Positions 31,305-43,600 of a stretch of DNA of 64,000 nt are shown here, one piece after another; position 1 is the first letter of the stretch; every line of letters starts with the position of its first letter. The stretch lies in NCBI GenBank assembly GCA_934047225.1, contig OW203993.1:21838069-21902068 (forward strand), given 5' to 3'. Position numbers and translations under genes: made by a program. The notes beneath the pieces are model-generated. The model was not told the DNA's origin and did not search any database. It worked only from the letters and a program-made list of their open reading frames with translations. The stretch comes from Ypsolopha sequella (taxonomy: Eukaryota > Arthropoda > Insecta > Lepidoptera > Ypsolophidae).

Positions 31305-33567
31305 CTAGGCTAATTCAATGTTGTGGTTTACAAATCTATCTGGATCATGAAGAGGGATATTTGAAAAAATATTTTGGCCTGATAGTGCATTTAAGGCTTT
31401 GGTCACGATAAATTTCGTGGTATATGTTTTTTTAAGCCTCTTTTCCTGATTCAAACCTTGTCTTATAATAGTTTCACACCGGCGACATAATGATATGACA
31501 TCTACAGATGCGTATATAAGGTAACCTCTGCTTTTTTGGTATGTTAAGCTTTTATCGTTAAACTCTCCTAAAAGTCCTTTAATACACGATTGACATTTGA
31601 TTTTTTTCATTAAAGAAAAAGCTACAAATCCCGCTATGTATTCAATTACCTTTTCTCTTAAAGGTGAAAGATATATTTGACACTCAATATCATCCATAAT
31701 ATCAGCTTCAGTAAATTGATTATTTGATTCAGCATGGTTTTCTTCTTTTGCACTTGAGGTTATATTAATTTTTTCAACTGATGAGCAATTCAAAATACTA
31801 ATTTGTTCTAAAGGGATACAGTTTGTGCCTCTTTCGGTTCTTATTAATTCCGTGTGAACTAGAAGTTTTTTATAAATAGCTTCTAATTGCTGTGCAGTTG
31901 GATTATCTGAAAATCCACCGTAACTTCGAATATTAGAGGAAAAAATCTCTATATGGTCTTGACTCACCTTGTGTAAAGGAAGAAAACTCATGCCGGTTTG
32001 AGAATTCAATACTAGATCTTGAAAAATTAATTTTGCGCTTTCAATACAGACTAAAAATCCCAAAAAGCCTGTAAAACGAGGACTTTCCAGTATATTTACT
32101 CGTTTGACAGTGTTGTTACGACTTATGACGTCAGAATATAAATTCATCAGCATAGATTTCGCTTTGTCTAACCTGTCAAAAGCATGTTGGTAATTTTCAC
32201 AAGACATGGCCTTTTTAAAATTAAATCCACACGTCTTTGAATCTAAAATATCAAAGATATCGTTTATAAGCTTAAGGAATTCCGCTGTCGGCGTGATATC
32301 ATGAAAATCCGGTAAGAACATTATATTTTTACAAAACAGCAAAGCATCTGCAACGCTGTTGCTAAAGAGCTGAGCTGCCAAGCGCACATTCATTATTTTA
32401 GATTTAAAGTAGATATGATTTGATCTTAGTCTGTTGGCTAAGTAAAATAGTTCCTCTTGTAATTTATGAAGAAGCATCACATGCTTCCACTGAATTTTGC
32501 TGCCCGAAGCATCGATGAAATATTCATATTGTTCAAAACAATTTCGGATTAGCTTGAGCATATGGCATGGATCTAAGAAAAAGTATATCGTTTGCCCAGA
32601 TGATGGATCGACTATAGTTGTCTGCAGTTTTTGTGGATCCATGCAACATCCCAACTCTTCAGCCATTGCTATGTTAGCCCTTGTACCATCACATGTTAGT
32701 GATTTTATTTCCATGCCTGTATTACTAACAATTTCGAATGCTTTTGTTACTAAACGTGATTTCAGTTCTCCGGTCATTCCCTTTATTAAAAAATATCCAA
32801 TCGGAACTTTCCATGTTGTGTTTATGCCCACTAACAAAAACACTAAGGCATCCGTAGCTGCTTCACTACTATCAATAGCAAAATCAAATCCGTAGTCCAC
32901 ATGGCCATAATGCCTTTTTGTGCGAGGGTTCCATTCAAATCCGTCTACACTCTTTATTTTCATTTCGTCTATAACGAGAGCGCAAAATATCTTCTTCTCT
33001 TGGTTACAGTCTTTTATTGATTTAAGAGCATTAAGGGCTTCTTGGGTAAAACCCGGACGCCCGTCTACGGTACTGTACCATTTTGTGAGAGTACGTGGGT
33101 GGGGCAAGCACGTTCCAAATGTTTTACGGACGTATCTGTACGCCTTAGGTGAATAGTAATTAAGTAAGGGCAAAACATCTTAATTCAGGTGAAAACTTCT
33201 TTCTTGACAACTTTCCAGTTTCTGACATGGCTACCTGTCTTTTTAGTAACTCTTGATTTTCAACACCAATTTTTCCCAAAATTAAACAATCTTCTTTAGA
33301 AAGCAATGCCTTTTCTTGCAAATTCTGGAGGATTTCTTGCAAGGTGGCTACCTTTTTTTTGAGATAGCGAGTTTTCGATTGCAACCTTTTAACTTTTGTC
33401 TTCTGTAATTTTAATTGTTTTAAGAGTTTTCGCTTTCTTGGCGTTAAAACATCAAATTGATTTATTGGTTCTTTTGAACAATCAGCTATTTGATCATTTT
33501 GGCATAACGGTAAGGGTGTTGATGGTCTGTAGGTTGTTATATTCATTGTAAGCTCTGGCTTAGATTC
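31305..33567 (-). pseudogene. P-element/THAP9-like transposase, catalytic exon (exon 4) with a frameshift
   Basis: The exon begins at a TTTATTTCAG acceptor (GAA at 33567). The first part (to 33160) has a Leu/Lys-rich coiled coil ('LLKQLKLQKTKVKRLQSKTR'). A one-base frameshift near 33175 moves the frame. The second part (33173-31305) has the P-type RNase H-like core: 'FCALVIDEMKIKSVDG' with the first Asp, 'SLTCDGTRANIAMAEELG' with the second, a GTP-binding-type insertion region, and 'DHIEIFSSNIRSYGG' with the expected catalytic Glu before 'DNPTAQQLEAIYKKLL'. P-type enzymes cut and paste DNA, aided by GTP. The frameshift disables this copy. Confidence 0.8.
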
Positions 33568-34098
33568 CTGAAATAAAATAATACATTTTCGATTCGGTTT
33601 ATAGACAAAGCCAAAGGTAGTTATAACACGATTAAATATTTTTTTATACAATCCCGAAAATTAAAAATTGAAAACCCACCAAAAATATTTCATGTAAAGT
33701 AAGTTGCCAAGACTCATAGGCTCATAAAGCTTTCCCTGTTAAAAAGTTGTCAGATCTCATGTAGAGCCAACCCCCTAACTCTGCAAGGCCTAACTCCATA
33801 AGCCCTAACTATACAAAACCTACATCTAGAAACAATGGATATAAATTAATTATAATATGTCAACCAATTTATTACAATTACTTAATTAATAATTTCTAAT
33901 TTTATTCATTGTTTAAAAAATAATGGTGTTGTTGTCAGCAAACAGCTTCATTTGATTGGAAAGGGATTTATGTAGATTAAAAAGATTATTAATTACATAT
34001 TTTTTGGTCCTAATTAAAAAATAAACACTTTGGGGCCGCTTCAAAGAAACAATATATCCCCTTTTTAATTGAGAGAGACAGAAAATTTAAACTCTTAC

Positions 34099-34170
34099 GG
34101 TCTTAAACGGTGACACAATAGATGTTTGTCCTCCAGTTGCTACATTTTGTAAATTCACTGGAACGGGTTT
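34099..34170 (-). pseudogene. Predicted internal exon (exon 3) of the THAP/P-element-like gene
   Basis: 72 bases lie between a 'tatttttcag' acceptor and a 'gtaagag' donor on the minus strand, open in one frame ('KPVPVNLQNVATGG...'), length divisible by three. It joins in phase 0 to the exon starting at 33567, and in phase 0 to the THAP exon ending at 38459. The assignment to this gene is by phase and position only; it might belong to another gene. Confidence 0.45.
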
Positions 34171-34576
34171 CTGAAAAATAAGACAAACACAGGGAATCTA
34201 ACATCATCCATTCTGGAGATATGGTATATCAAAGTTGTGTAGGAAAACCATCAAAAAACTTGTCAATTGCCTAAGCAAATTAGCCAGCTTGACAGTTGAA
34301 ATAGTACGATTTACGTCGTACGTTTTTTACTCAATTCCAGGGCTGGGCTCGCTATAATCTCATACAAATCTCCATACAATTTTTCAGAAAAACTGCCAAA
34401 AATATTTTTTTACATTTCACCCATACAATACAATCATGTCAAAAGACTCCTTCCAATTAAACTACTGTGTCAATTAGTCAGTCAGTAAGTCAGTCCTTGC
34501 TTTGCAATTTTACATATATTCATCATTCACAAAATTTAATTTAATCTATCTATAATACTTACCCGCACATATATAT

Positions 34577-37311
34577 TAGGGTGTCCCAAGCTATAAGGGC
34601 GAATTTTTTTTTTGCAAAATCAGATACGCATACCCTCTATTTTTTTTCCATTTGACCTCAAAAGCCTAAATAATAAATATTATTGTGATAAATTAATGTT
34701 ATCACGTGCCGACTTGACTTCAAAGCTAGGAATTAAAAATTTGTATGGAAATATTATGTAACTTAGTCTTAATTCAAGTTTGGTAAATGAAACTACTTAG
34801 AATTTTATCAAAAATTGTATTATATGATATATTACATATTAGCGACCTTCTGTATACTTCCTTTTTAAAGTTTGTTTTTTGCAGTCGGGGTAAATTTTAC
34901 GGTGTTCCTGTACACAACGTAACAAAAATTGCTTTTGTTCCTCTTTAACTGTAAGTAACCCGTGAAAGTCTTGCATCAACTTAACTGCTCTTTCAGCAGT
35001 GTCATTCACTGCTTTCAGTTTTAAAAGCTTCATTTTTGCTTCAAGATACGAAGAATTATTACACCATGAAGCAGGACTCTCTAGGAGAAAACTGTCATCA
35101 ATTTTCAGACGAAGGAACAAGGACTTGCTTGAGGCTGATATAAAGTCTTCTATGTTTTTTTCGTACAAAAGTCCGCTTAATTCTTCTTTTGACGGTATGT
35201 AGCGTTTTTCTTGAGACGAGGTTCTATCTTTAGACAAGTTTGATACAATTTTTTCTTTACTTTCGTGGCTCACCTCATCGTCAAAGAGTGACAAGATAGA
35301 TACTTCCTCTGTCAAATACCATAAATGCTGAGAAAATTTCTTTAATACTGCGTTGGATATATTTTTATCGACTTTTTCGTAAGCTTTCATGGTCTTCAAA
35401 AAGGACAAATCTTGGTACGGTGCTTTGACTGCCGAAATACACTGAAGCCATGGCTTAACATAAGATGAAACAATGAACAGGCAGACATCCAACAGAGCTT
35501 TCTTGTCTTTACTGGTAATTTTAAATTGAGAGCTAAGTAACAATGTTTTTAGTGAATAAATAGCTCTAGCCATCCATCGAGCTTGGTGCATGGCACCTGG
35601 TGGTCGGATTTTAAACGTTTTTTCTTCATTGCCGCCTAAAAATATTACTGAAAGCTCTATTAACTCACGATAGTCGTCTCTGACAATTGTTTTGGTCAGT
35701 TCAGATCGATAAAACGAAAGCAGGTCCCCGATTTGGCTTGGTGTCATGCACGATTCAATTTCCTCTCGGTGATTTTCAATTTTAGTATTATCGACCTTTT
35801 TCCAGTTGTCTCGGAATTTTTTAAAAAGGGGTATATCTGGGCTTGTTGTGATCTGGCTAATTTTCACTTCGAATGCTGATTTTAGTATCAATTCATAGAC
35901 GTGATGGCGGCAAGCAAAAATAAGTACTTCTCTGTTGAGCTTTTGCTCCAAAAGTACACAAGCCCCGTTGAGACGACCAGTGTTTGAAGCCGTGGTGTCA
36001 CAACAAAGAATTTGTATTTTATCTTCGAGATTCCAGTCTACTATCGCAGTCCAAACCGCCTGCGCTTGCTCCCTTCCTGTAGAACTCTCCAAACGTGGCA
36101 CAGATATAAGTTGCTCCTTGTCGTCATAAGAAATAACTATTGGTAGACGTTCTTCTTTAGATTTTCGAGCATCCAAAGCTGGCAATAGTTTTCCATCCCA
36201 GTGAACAGTTACTACATCTAGCACCTTGTTTTGAAAGTCAATCTTTATAGCTTCCGCGCGCTCTTTTCGCTTTTCCGTTCTAATTCTTTGAATGGAGGAT
36301 TTGCTAATTGGAAATTCGTCGATATTATGTCCCAGCGCCTCAATAGTAGCTTCAAGAATGAACACAGAATCTCTCATACTTAACTGACAACGGTCCAATG
36401 CTGCTACTAGCTTCGGAGTAATGAAATCCTTCCGCACTGATTTACAAGTTCCAGGTTGATTGTTTTCGTTGGGCGGGCTTATGGAATTTTCTCGCAAATC
36501 CTTGCAGTCACTAGAGTTTGAAGACAAATCCACAGGTTCATTAATTGCCGACGAAGTTGACGCAGCAAAATATTTATGACGGCGGTTCTCTTCCTTAATA
36601 GCTCTGAGGCGCGCCTTGTCCTCTTTGTTCGTTAACTTTTTGTCGACACCAGTGAGATGGCCCGGTCGACCAGGCTCTCTCTGACGCTGCAGGAAAATCT
36701 TATCTTCATCTATTTTTATTATAGTCAACGCATCGGCATGAGCAATATCAAACAGATTATTCAAACTGGTAACAAACTCTTCTCGACGACGTTGAAACAC
36801 ATCTTGGTTTTTCTTTGCATTTTTTTGCAAGTCTCTCCAAACTTGATATAAGTTTACAAGTTTCTTTATACAGTTTGGCAATGATTTTGTGGGTATTCGC
36901 GCCTTTTCCCAAAAAATAATACACTCCCGTATCGTAAGATTTGCACTTTCATTTACCTTTAAATTCACTTCGCGGATATTATAAAACAAAACTGCCAGAA
37001 CTTGTCCATTAGAGGGAAGTTTTGAACCCGTTATTTGATGTTTTACGTTTCCAATTAAATATATTTCACTCTTTTTAGAACTACGCAATTCGACTGACAT
37101 GTTGACTAACCGAAACAATGCGATAAATGATCAAAAAACTAGAAACAACGCGCATTTATATATTCAAGTTCTTGCGCGCTTAGGAGTTCAAGTACTGACA
37201 TGTTTCGATCCAAGTCGGCACGGGTTGCTGTTATCCGATGTACGTGAAATTTATTTTAGAATCATATTAACACCAAAGGAAAAGAATCTTTGATTTTTTT
37301 GGGACACCCTA
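34577..37311 (-). mobile_element. Complete hAT-like DNA transposon, TIR TAGGGTGTCCCAA
   Basis: The termini 'tagggtgtcccaa' (34577 on) and 'ttgggacacccta' (to 37311) are perfect inverted repeats. The flanks are 'atatatat' on both sides (34569-34576 and 37312-37319), which fits an 8-bp target duplication, although that motif lies in AT-rich DNA. The 2735-bp element has a single intact transposase ORF. It sits in the second intron of the THAP/P-like gene. A second copy of the same terminus occurs at 63768. Confidence 0.8.
34839..37100 (-). CDS. Intact transposase of the TAGGG hAT-like element, 753 aa
   Basis: Uninterrupted ORF; I take ATG 37100 (MSVEL...) rather than the one six codons upstream, on context only. 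From that start, the N-terminal 200 residues are helical and basic with a 'GRPGHLT' motif, and a Ser/Asn-rich linker follows. The core has 'VVTVHWDGKLLPALD' (Asp about 302), 'ILCCDTTASNTG' (Asp about 368) and 'CRHHVYEL' (about 397), an arrangement like the D..D..CxxH of hAT-type RNase H folds. 'RPPGAMHQARWMARAIYSLK' lies in the alpha-helical insertion. I recognise related uncharacterised proteins as widespread in invertebrate genomes but know no established name. It presumably mobilises elements ending TAGGGTGTCCC. No stops or shifts, so it may be active. Confidence 0.7.
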   Translation of the reverse strand: MSVELRSSKKSEIYLIGNVKHQITGSKLPSNGQVLAVLFYNIREVNLKVNESANLTIRECIIFWEKARIPTKSLPNCIKKLVNLYQVWRDLQKNAKKNQDVFQRRREEFVTSLNNLFDIAHADALTIIKIDEDKIFLQRQREPGRPGHLTGVDKKLTNKEDKARLRAIKEENRRHKYFAASTSSAINEPVDLSSNSSDCKDLRENSISPPNENNQPGTCKSVRKDFITPKLVAALDRCQLSMRDSVFILEATIEALGHNIDEFPISKSSIQRIRTEKRKERAEAIKIDFQNKVLDVVTVHWDGKLLPALDARKSKEERLPIVISYDDKEQLISVPRLESSTGREQAQAVWTAIVDWNLEDKIQILCCDTTASNTGRLNGACVLLEQKLNREVLIFACRHHVYELILKSAFEVKISQITTSPDIPLFKKFRDNWKKVDNTKIENHREEIESCMTPSQIGDLLSFYRSELTKTIVRDDYRELIELSVIFLGGNEEKTFKIRPPGAMHQARWMARAIYSLKTLLLSSQFKITSKDKKALLDVCLFIVSSYVKPWLQCISAVKAPYQDLSFLKTMKAYEKVDKNISNAVLKKFSQHLWYLTEEVSILSLFDDEVSHESKEKIVSNLSKDRTSSQEKRYIPSKEELSGLLYEKNIEDFISASSKSLFLRLKIDDSFLLESPASWCNNSSYLEAKMKLLKLKAVNDTAERAVKLMQDFHGLLTVKEEQKQFLLRCVQEHRKIYPDCKKQTLKRKYTEGR

Positions 37312-37319
37312 ATATATAT

Positions 37320-38458
37320 TGTAGCGTTTCTTTTTTAAAATAATTGGTTTTAGCCACTACATAATCACGGACGTAATTTCGTCGGTTCGACCTAAATTTG
37401 GACTGCCACCAGGCAAGCCTGGTGACAGCCAAAAAAAGAGGTAAATCTGGATAAAGAAACCGTATAATTTAACTTTAAATAAACTAAAAATAACAAAACT
37501 GAAGTAAGAAAAATATGGTATAAAACACAATAATATCTGAAGAGTATTGGGTACTAAGGAACTTATTAATACAACACAAAAATTATGCCTAATTCGTCTT
37601 ATTTAGGATTTTGTTTTCCTTTAGCTTAAACGACGCATTTGTTCACAAAATAATGGATTTAAATTTGGATATCGAAACTAGTTTATAGGATCCCAGAAAC
37701 TAAGATTTCACGGAAGTTTTAATAACTTCTAATCCGAAAGAAAACGTAATATTAAGGTGTTAAGAACAATCGTTATCTAGCTTTACACTAAGGAAGAAAA
37801 ATAATTGATGCTGGATATCCAGACTACTGGATGTTAGGCTACGGATACTAAAAACCTGATGAGGGTCTCTTCGTGACTTGGGAGTTTCCAGTCTTCCTGG
37901 GAGAAGTCGATGAAGCCAAGCCGACTTCTGTTTTAATACCGGAAGCTTTAGCCCTCCAGAGTACGTAGTCTCTATATCCGGCTTCAATAGGTACAACCGT
38001 ACGAGATGGCGGGAGGAATTGAAGTAGAAACCCCAGAAAACTGGGAAGAACCCTTGAAAAAACCTGAAGGGTCGCTGTAAAGAAATAAAACAACAGCGTC
38101 AAGACATGCTTATGAAATCAGGGAAAGGAAATTAACGTATTGGAAACGGGACAAAAAGGATTTTCAGAGAATGAAACCAAAATTACACAAAACTTACCAG
38201 GAAATGCAGAAAAAAACTGGCCTTCACAATGCTCAGAGCAAATGTGCTCTGTTTCAAGCTTTCAAATTCCAAATTTGTTATTTTTGTAACAGATTTATCC
38301 TTCCTGTACCACGATACTCTTTGATATGAGAAAAATAACTAAAAAAAATCTGACAAGATCATTCCAAATATTCGAATTCGAAAATTCAGCAAAGCAGCCA
38401 ACGATAAAGAAAGACTAAAAATATATGAAAAAGGTTGAATACTTGTAGCGAATGCTAC
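37320..38458. other. Intronic/intergenic stretch without supported gene
   Basis: It contains a strong short hairpin 'ccaccaggcaagcctggtg' near 37412. The minus-strand frames at 37760-38102 show no motif. It lies inside the inferred intron between THAP exon 2 and exon 3. Confidence 0.4.
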
Positions 38459-38636
38459 AATATGTAGTGTCGGTGATGCATAGTCAACCAATTTTCTTCT
38501 TTTGTTTGGTAATTTTTGAAACTGGGACTCTTCAAAATGGCGGGAACATATAGAGCTTGTACGTTTAGGCACCCATGATACATGCCTATTACAGGCTTTA
38601 GTCCAAATTTCGGATAATGCTGGGTTTTTCGGGAAC
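38459..38636 (-). pseudogene. THAP domain exon 2
   Basis: The exon follows a 'atattttag' acceptor and reads 'FPKNPALSEIWTKACNRHVS' and 'TSSICSRHFEESQF', ending 'YASPTLHI' at a possible GT donor (38458-38457). It supplies the FP, W and C-x2-H of the THAP zinc-finger DNA-binding domain. Joined to exon 1 it gives a complete C2CH arrangement in phase. The donor context (ATT/GTAGCA) is weak. Confidence 0.7.
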
Positions 38637-39301
38637 CTAAAATATTGTTATTATTAATTAGACATTCATTAAAAAAAAAGAAATGATTAAAATTTTAAAA
38701 CTGATTGTGTTTTATCGATAACTACCATAGATAATACCTGATACACCCCTAGCCTACTCCCGACGAGGAGACATGGCGGCAATTTTGGAGCAGCGAGACT
38801 ATTCTTGCCGTTGTTTTTAAAGTTCCGATTTTTAGGTAAATTATTACGTTTTAGAAAAAAATAATAGTTGTCGAGATTTTCGAACAAGTAGATCTATAAT
38901 AGATTTAGTAATATATTCAGTAAATATATTAATTAACTATTGCTTATATTGCTGCCTACGATGAATAAATTGAAATTAGTTTCAGAAAAATAAAAATAAA
39001 AGTGTATTTGGTAAAAGAACAATTTAACAATTAAAATTTTGCTGTACACTTTATGAAAGAGTAGCATATTTGTCAACACAAAAATGAAGTTAAGGTGAGT
39101 AATTGATGAATTTCAAGGTAATTTTTGTAGTAGTTGGCAACACCAAATAGTCTCGCTGCGCGCATTCCTGAAACTTAGTCTCGTAGGGAGTACGCCTACG
39201 TCATCGTGAGGAAGTTATGGCGCCAAATATGAATTTTATTAATTTTCAAAAATGTTAGATAATGAGTAAATGACGAGTAAAATAATCAAAAATACACTTA
39301 C

Positions 39302-39381
39302 AAGTGAAATGTAACACCATCTTTTTGTAGATTTGATGTGTTAGACTTTTTCTTGCACCCATAAACAGCACAAAACGGCAT
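39302..39381 (-). pseudogene. THAP domain exon 1 with start codon
   Basis: ATG at 39381 starts 'MPFCAVYGCKKKSNTSNLQK' and the exon ends with a strong GTAAGTG donor at 39301. 'C-x4-C' followed by 'FH' is the standard opening of a THAP domain. The 80-base exon leaves phase 2, which exon 2 completes correctly. Together the two exons encode the site-specific DNA-binding domain expected at the N-terminus of P-element/THAP9-type transposases. Confidence 0.75.
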
Positions 39382-40099
39382 TTTTCTTGGAGCTCTTTAT
39401 GCAAAGACGTTCGGGAATCGTATAACAAAAATGGCAGCTGAACTAGTTTTATATAACGCGTTAGATGTGAATCTCATACCTTTGGCAGAGGGGAACGCCT
39501 GTGTAAGCCGACTCCCCTGGTATATACTCTAAGGTGGCGCTATAACAATAAGCAACACGTTCTCCGCGTGGACTCGTGCGACCCAACTGAACGATGGAAG
39601 AATGGCAACATCGTATCCGCGCTATTGTTTAAGCTACACGCGCACTGTCAAGCTTCCCGCTTTGCCCCGAACCTCATACTGCCCCAACGTCCCCTACGCT
39701 AATTATTCCTGTAATATTTGACAAAAAACCGGTCAAGTGCGAATCAGACTCGCGTACCTAGGTTCCGTAATTCGACAGTTTTGGGTACAGAAAATTTTAT
39801 TTCGTCTTTTTTTTCGTGAATTTCTCAACCGCTATATTTTTCTGTAATCTTTACGTAAGCACTTATTGCCATAGTTTTTTTTTTCACATTTTTCGGTTCA
39901 CCAGTTTTGGAGATAAGGGAAGAGACATACATTTTTTTTTGTGGTATTTCGACGATTTCTTGAAAAAGGTGCAAGTTATTATAGCCAAATTATATAATTT
40001 TATTATCAGCTCCTTAATACTTAGAATTGATACCCATATTGCGGTTTTAGGAATAATTTTTTTATTTTTCTCTTTTGTACTGGAAATATTTTGAACAAT
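39382..40099. other. Intergenic with lepidopteran-type dispersed repeat
   Basis: 39732-39800 ('gtcaagtgcgaatcagactc', 'gcgtacctaggttccgtaat') is a repeat family I know from Lepidoptera. Upstream of the THAP exon (39400-39700) the sequence is GC-richer and might include its promoter. No other gene. Confidence 0.4.
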
Positions 40100-40445
40100 G
40101 AAAAAAAGAACACTGTGAAGCCAAGTTCCTCTAGGGCTTTTTGAATTTCGAGTTGTGGGGTGTCAGCCGGTAATCCTCTCACCGCCACCTTGGTGGGTAA
40201 TTCGTTGGTGGGCGTGTAGCCGTACCAGTGGACTGTGGGGTCGCTGGTCCTCGCCTCCGATAGGTACTTCTGGATAACACGGAATTCCTCTATTGTTTTA
40301 GGTAAAAATCTGAACCCACCTTGGAATGGGCGGGCTGAAGGGCACGGCCAAGAAGCGTGTGCAGCTTCTTGAAATGTTCCCCCCAATTGGGTAGTTTCGT
40401 GGCTACAATAGGGAGGTAGCTGCGAGTGGATATGATTGGAGTTTC
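40100..40445 (-). pseudogene. Jockey-like LINE ORF1, downstream half
   Basis: Minus-strand codons include 'FLPKTIEEFRVIQKYLSEAR', 'VHWYGYTPTNELPTKVAVRG' and 'LPADTPQLEIQKALEELGF', the PRE_C2HC-type nucleic-acid-binding region of jockey/X-element ORF1 proteins. The match ends at about 40100, so the LINE is truncated before its zinc knuckles and pol. It continues upstream at 45110 on the far side of the LTR retrotransposon at 40446-45104. Confidence 0.7.
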
Positions 40446-40644
40446 TGTTATGAGCTTTACAATTAATTATAAATAGTGTGTATCTGCATAACATTTCTCT
40501 ATGGTAAAAAGCTCTAGCTTGTCTGCGGCCCCGTTTCCGGTTGTCATCCAAATGAAGAAAAAGAAATACATATTTCGAGTGACTGAAGAAATCTACTTTT
40601 ATTTCATTAATCCTACACTACAATCTTTCTGGAACGAACCAATA
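40446..40644 (+). repeat. 5' LTR, 199 bp
   Basis: Starts TGTTATGAGC and ends GAACCAATA. Followed after two bases by 'tggcgacgagaggg' (40647 on), the likely tRNA primer binding site; similar TGGCGAC sites are known from insect gypsy elements. Confidence 0.9.
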
Positions 40645-40664
40645 AATGGCGACGAGAGGGAAGA

Positions 40665-43600
40665 ATGACGGTGCCTACAAATTTTATTGAATTTTTCGAC
40701 AAAAATCAAAAATTTTCAAGATGGGTCGAAAGATTGGAAGGTGCGTTTTCCATCTACAAGGTTACGGAAGAACATGCAAAAAGGAACTACTTCCTCCATT
40801 ATATTGGCGCGGAAACGTACGATACAATTTGCGATTTGCTGTCCCCTGATAGTCCTAAAGATAAGCAGTTTGAAACCTTGAAATTGACGCTGATACGTCA
40901 CCTGGAGCCAGAACCGTTGGAGATAGCAGAGTACTACAAGTTTCATAACAGGAAGCAGCTCGAAGGAGAAACAATACGGGATTACATTGCTACACTGCGA
41001 AAGATGGCTTCATCCTGCAATTTTGGGTGTTTTTTAGATACAGCTCTGCGAAATCAATTTACGTGCGGCTTACGCGACGAGAAGGCCAGAGACAGGTTGC
41101 TAGAAACTAAGGATTTAACTATTGAACGAGCACTCCAACTAGCTCAAAGCATGGAGGCACGAAAATCTGAGAATAATATACATTCTGTGCAAACTAAAAC
41201 TTTCCAAGATGGATCATCAAGAAGGTACAAAAACAACAACAACATTAAGAAGCCTCAGTGCTATCGTTGTAACTCGCTTGACCACTATGCTAATAAATGT
41301 CCACACATCAATGTAGAGTGCTCCTACTGCAACAAACATGGACATTTGCGACGGGCCTGCATGAAAGCGAAGAGAGCAGTCCATGTGGTCGACGTTGAAG
41401 AGGAGGTAAATGATGTTGAAACGGTGTCATACAAGGTAAATGTTATTGACTTTGCTAGTAAAGATAAAATCACTTTAACTGTAAAAATCAACCATTTTTA
41501 TATTAAAATGGAGTTAGATAGTGGGTCTGCAGTATCAATAATAGGGGAAAATGAGTTCAAATTGAAATTTCCAAATGTAAAACTCCGAGAAACACCTGTA
41601 AAATTATACTCTTACACTAATCATAATTTAAATGTTATAGGAGTGGCTGAAGTTGGAGTAGAGGTGCTCGGTGAGAAGAGGGACGGTTTGCTGTTGTATG
41701 TGGTATCAGGAATTAATAAGATGGCATTATTTGGAAGGCAATGGCTGCGTTGCTTCTCTCCCAACCTATTAAGTAAAGCTCTTGAAGTAAATCAGGTACA
41801 AAAATTTAATAGTACATTGACAGTTCAGGCAACTCTGGATACATTATTTAATAAATACCAAACACTTTTTGATAACAGTTTAGTGAGGGAAATTAAAGGA
41901 GAACCAGTGGCATTACATTTAAAAGAAGGAGCAAAGCCTATATTCTGTCGGGCTAGGCCAGTTCCATTTATGCTTAGGGAAAAAGTCGAAAAGGAATTGG
42001 AACGGTTAGTGCAGCAAGGAGTTTTAGTTAAAGTTAATTATAGTGAATATGCAACACCAATAGTACCAGTTCTAAAACCGAATGGGGAGGTTAGGTTGTG
42101 CGGGGATTTTAAAGTTACAATCAATCCACAAATTATAGTTGATGAACACCCTTTACCGACACCGGATGAACTGTTTGCTGACTTAGCAGGTGGGGATAAG
42201 TTTACTAAAATTGATTTAAAGTGCGCTTACCTACAATGGAAGGTAAGAGAACAGGATCAAAAGCTATTAACTCTTAATACCCATAAAGGGCTATTCCAGA
42301 GTACAAGATTAATGTATGGGTTAAATTGTGCACCAGCCAAATGGCAACGTAAAATTGAAAACATTCTGAAGGACATTCCGGGGACGTCTGTGTTTATTGA
42401 TGATATCAAAATTACTGCACCTGATGATAGAACACACTTGGAAAGATTAGAGCAGGTATTTGCAAAACTAGCTGAACATGGGTTAAAAATAAATTTAAAA
42501 AAGTCGCAATTTTTACAAAACGAAATAGAGTATTGTGGGTATAGGATCAACAAAAAGGGTATTCATAAACAGCAGTCTAAAATTGAGGCTATACAAAAGG
42601 CACCAGTTCCAAAGAATATTACAGAATTACAATCTTTCTTAGGATTAGTAAATTACTACAGTCGTTTCCTGAAAAACCTTGCTGACACATTAGAACCATT
42701 ACATAAATTACTGAGAAATGAAACGAAATGGGCATGGACTGAAGAATGTAATAATGCATTTAATATTATTAAGGCACAAATGCAAAGTGATTCATTCTTA
42801 GTTCATTACTCCCCACACTTACCATTAATATTGGCTGTAGATGCATCACCGATAGGGGTGGGAGCCATTTTATCACACCAAATGCTGGATGGTAGTGAAC
42901 GTCCGATTCAAATGGCATCACAAACATTAAATAAAAGTCAAAGAAAATGGTCTCAAATAGATAAGGAGGCTTATGCAATTGTCTTTGGGGTAAAGAAGTA
43001 TTTTCAGTACATATTTGGTAGACAATTTACATTATGCACAGATAACAAACCTTTGAGCCAAATATTTTCACCAGAAAAGGCTTTACCTCACATGTCTGCC
43101 ACCCGGATGCAGCATTATGCTATTTACTTACAAGGATTTAATTACAATATCAGATACAAAAGCTCTAAAGACAATGCAAATGCTGATGCATTATCTCGGT
43201 TACCCTTAAATTTAGAAGAAAAGCATGTGCTAGAAGCTGCAGACTTAATAGAGATCAATCAAATAGAAAAAATGCCAGTGACAGTTACAGATTTGGCTTC
43301 TGCGACAGCGGAAGATATCGAATTGAAATGTTTACTAGATGGGTTAGCGATCGGTAAAAAAATGACAAATTCTGAAAGACTAGGTATAGATCAATGTGAA
43401 TTTTCAATTCAAAGTGGATGCATTATGAGAGGCACAAGAGTAGTGATACCAGTTAAGTTGAGAAAAAATGTAATAACTGAACTACATTCAGGGCATTTTG
43501 GGGTAAATAAAATGACAGTACTGGCTCGCAGTTACTGTTGGTGGCCAAACATAGACATGGATATCAAAGAGTTTGTAAAAAATTGTGTACAATGTTGTGA

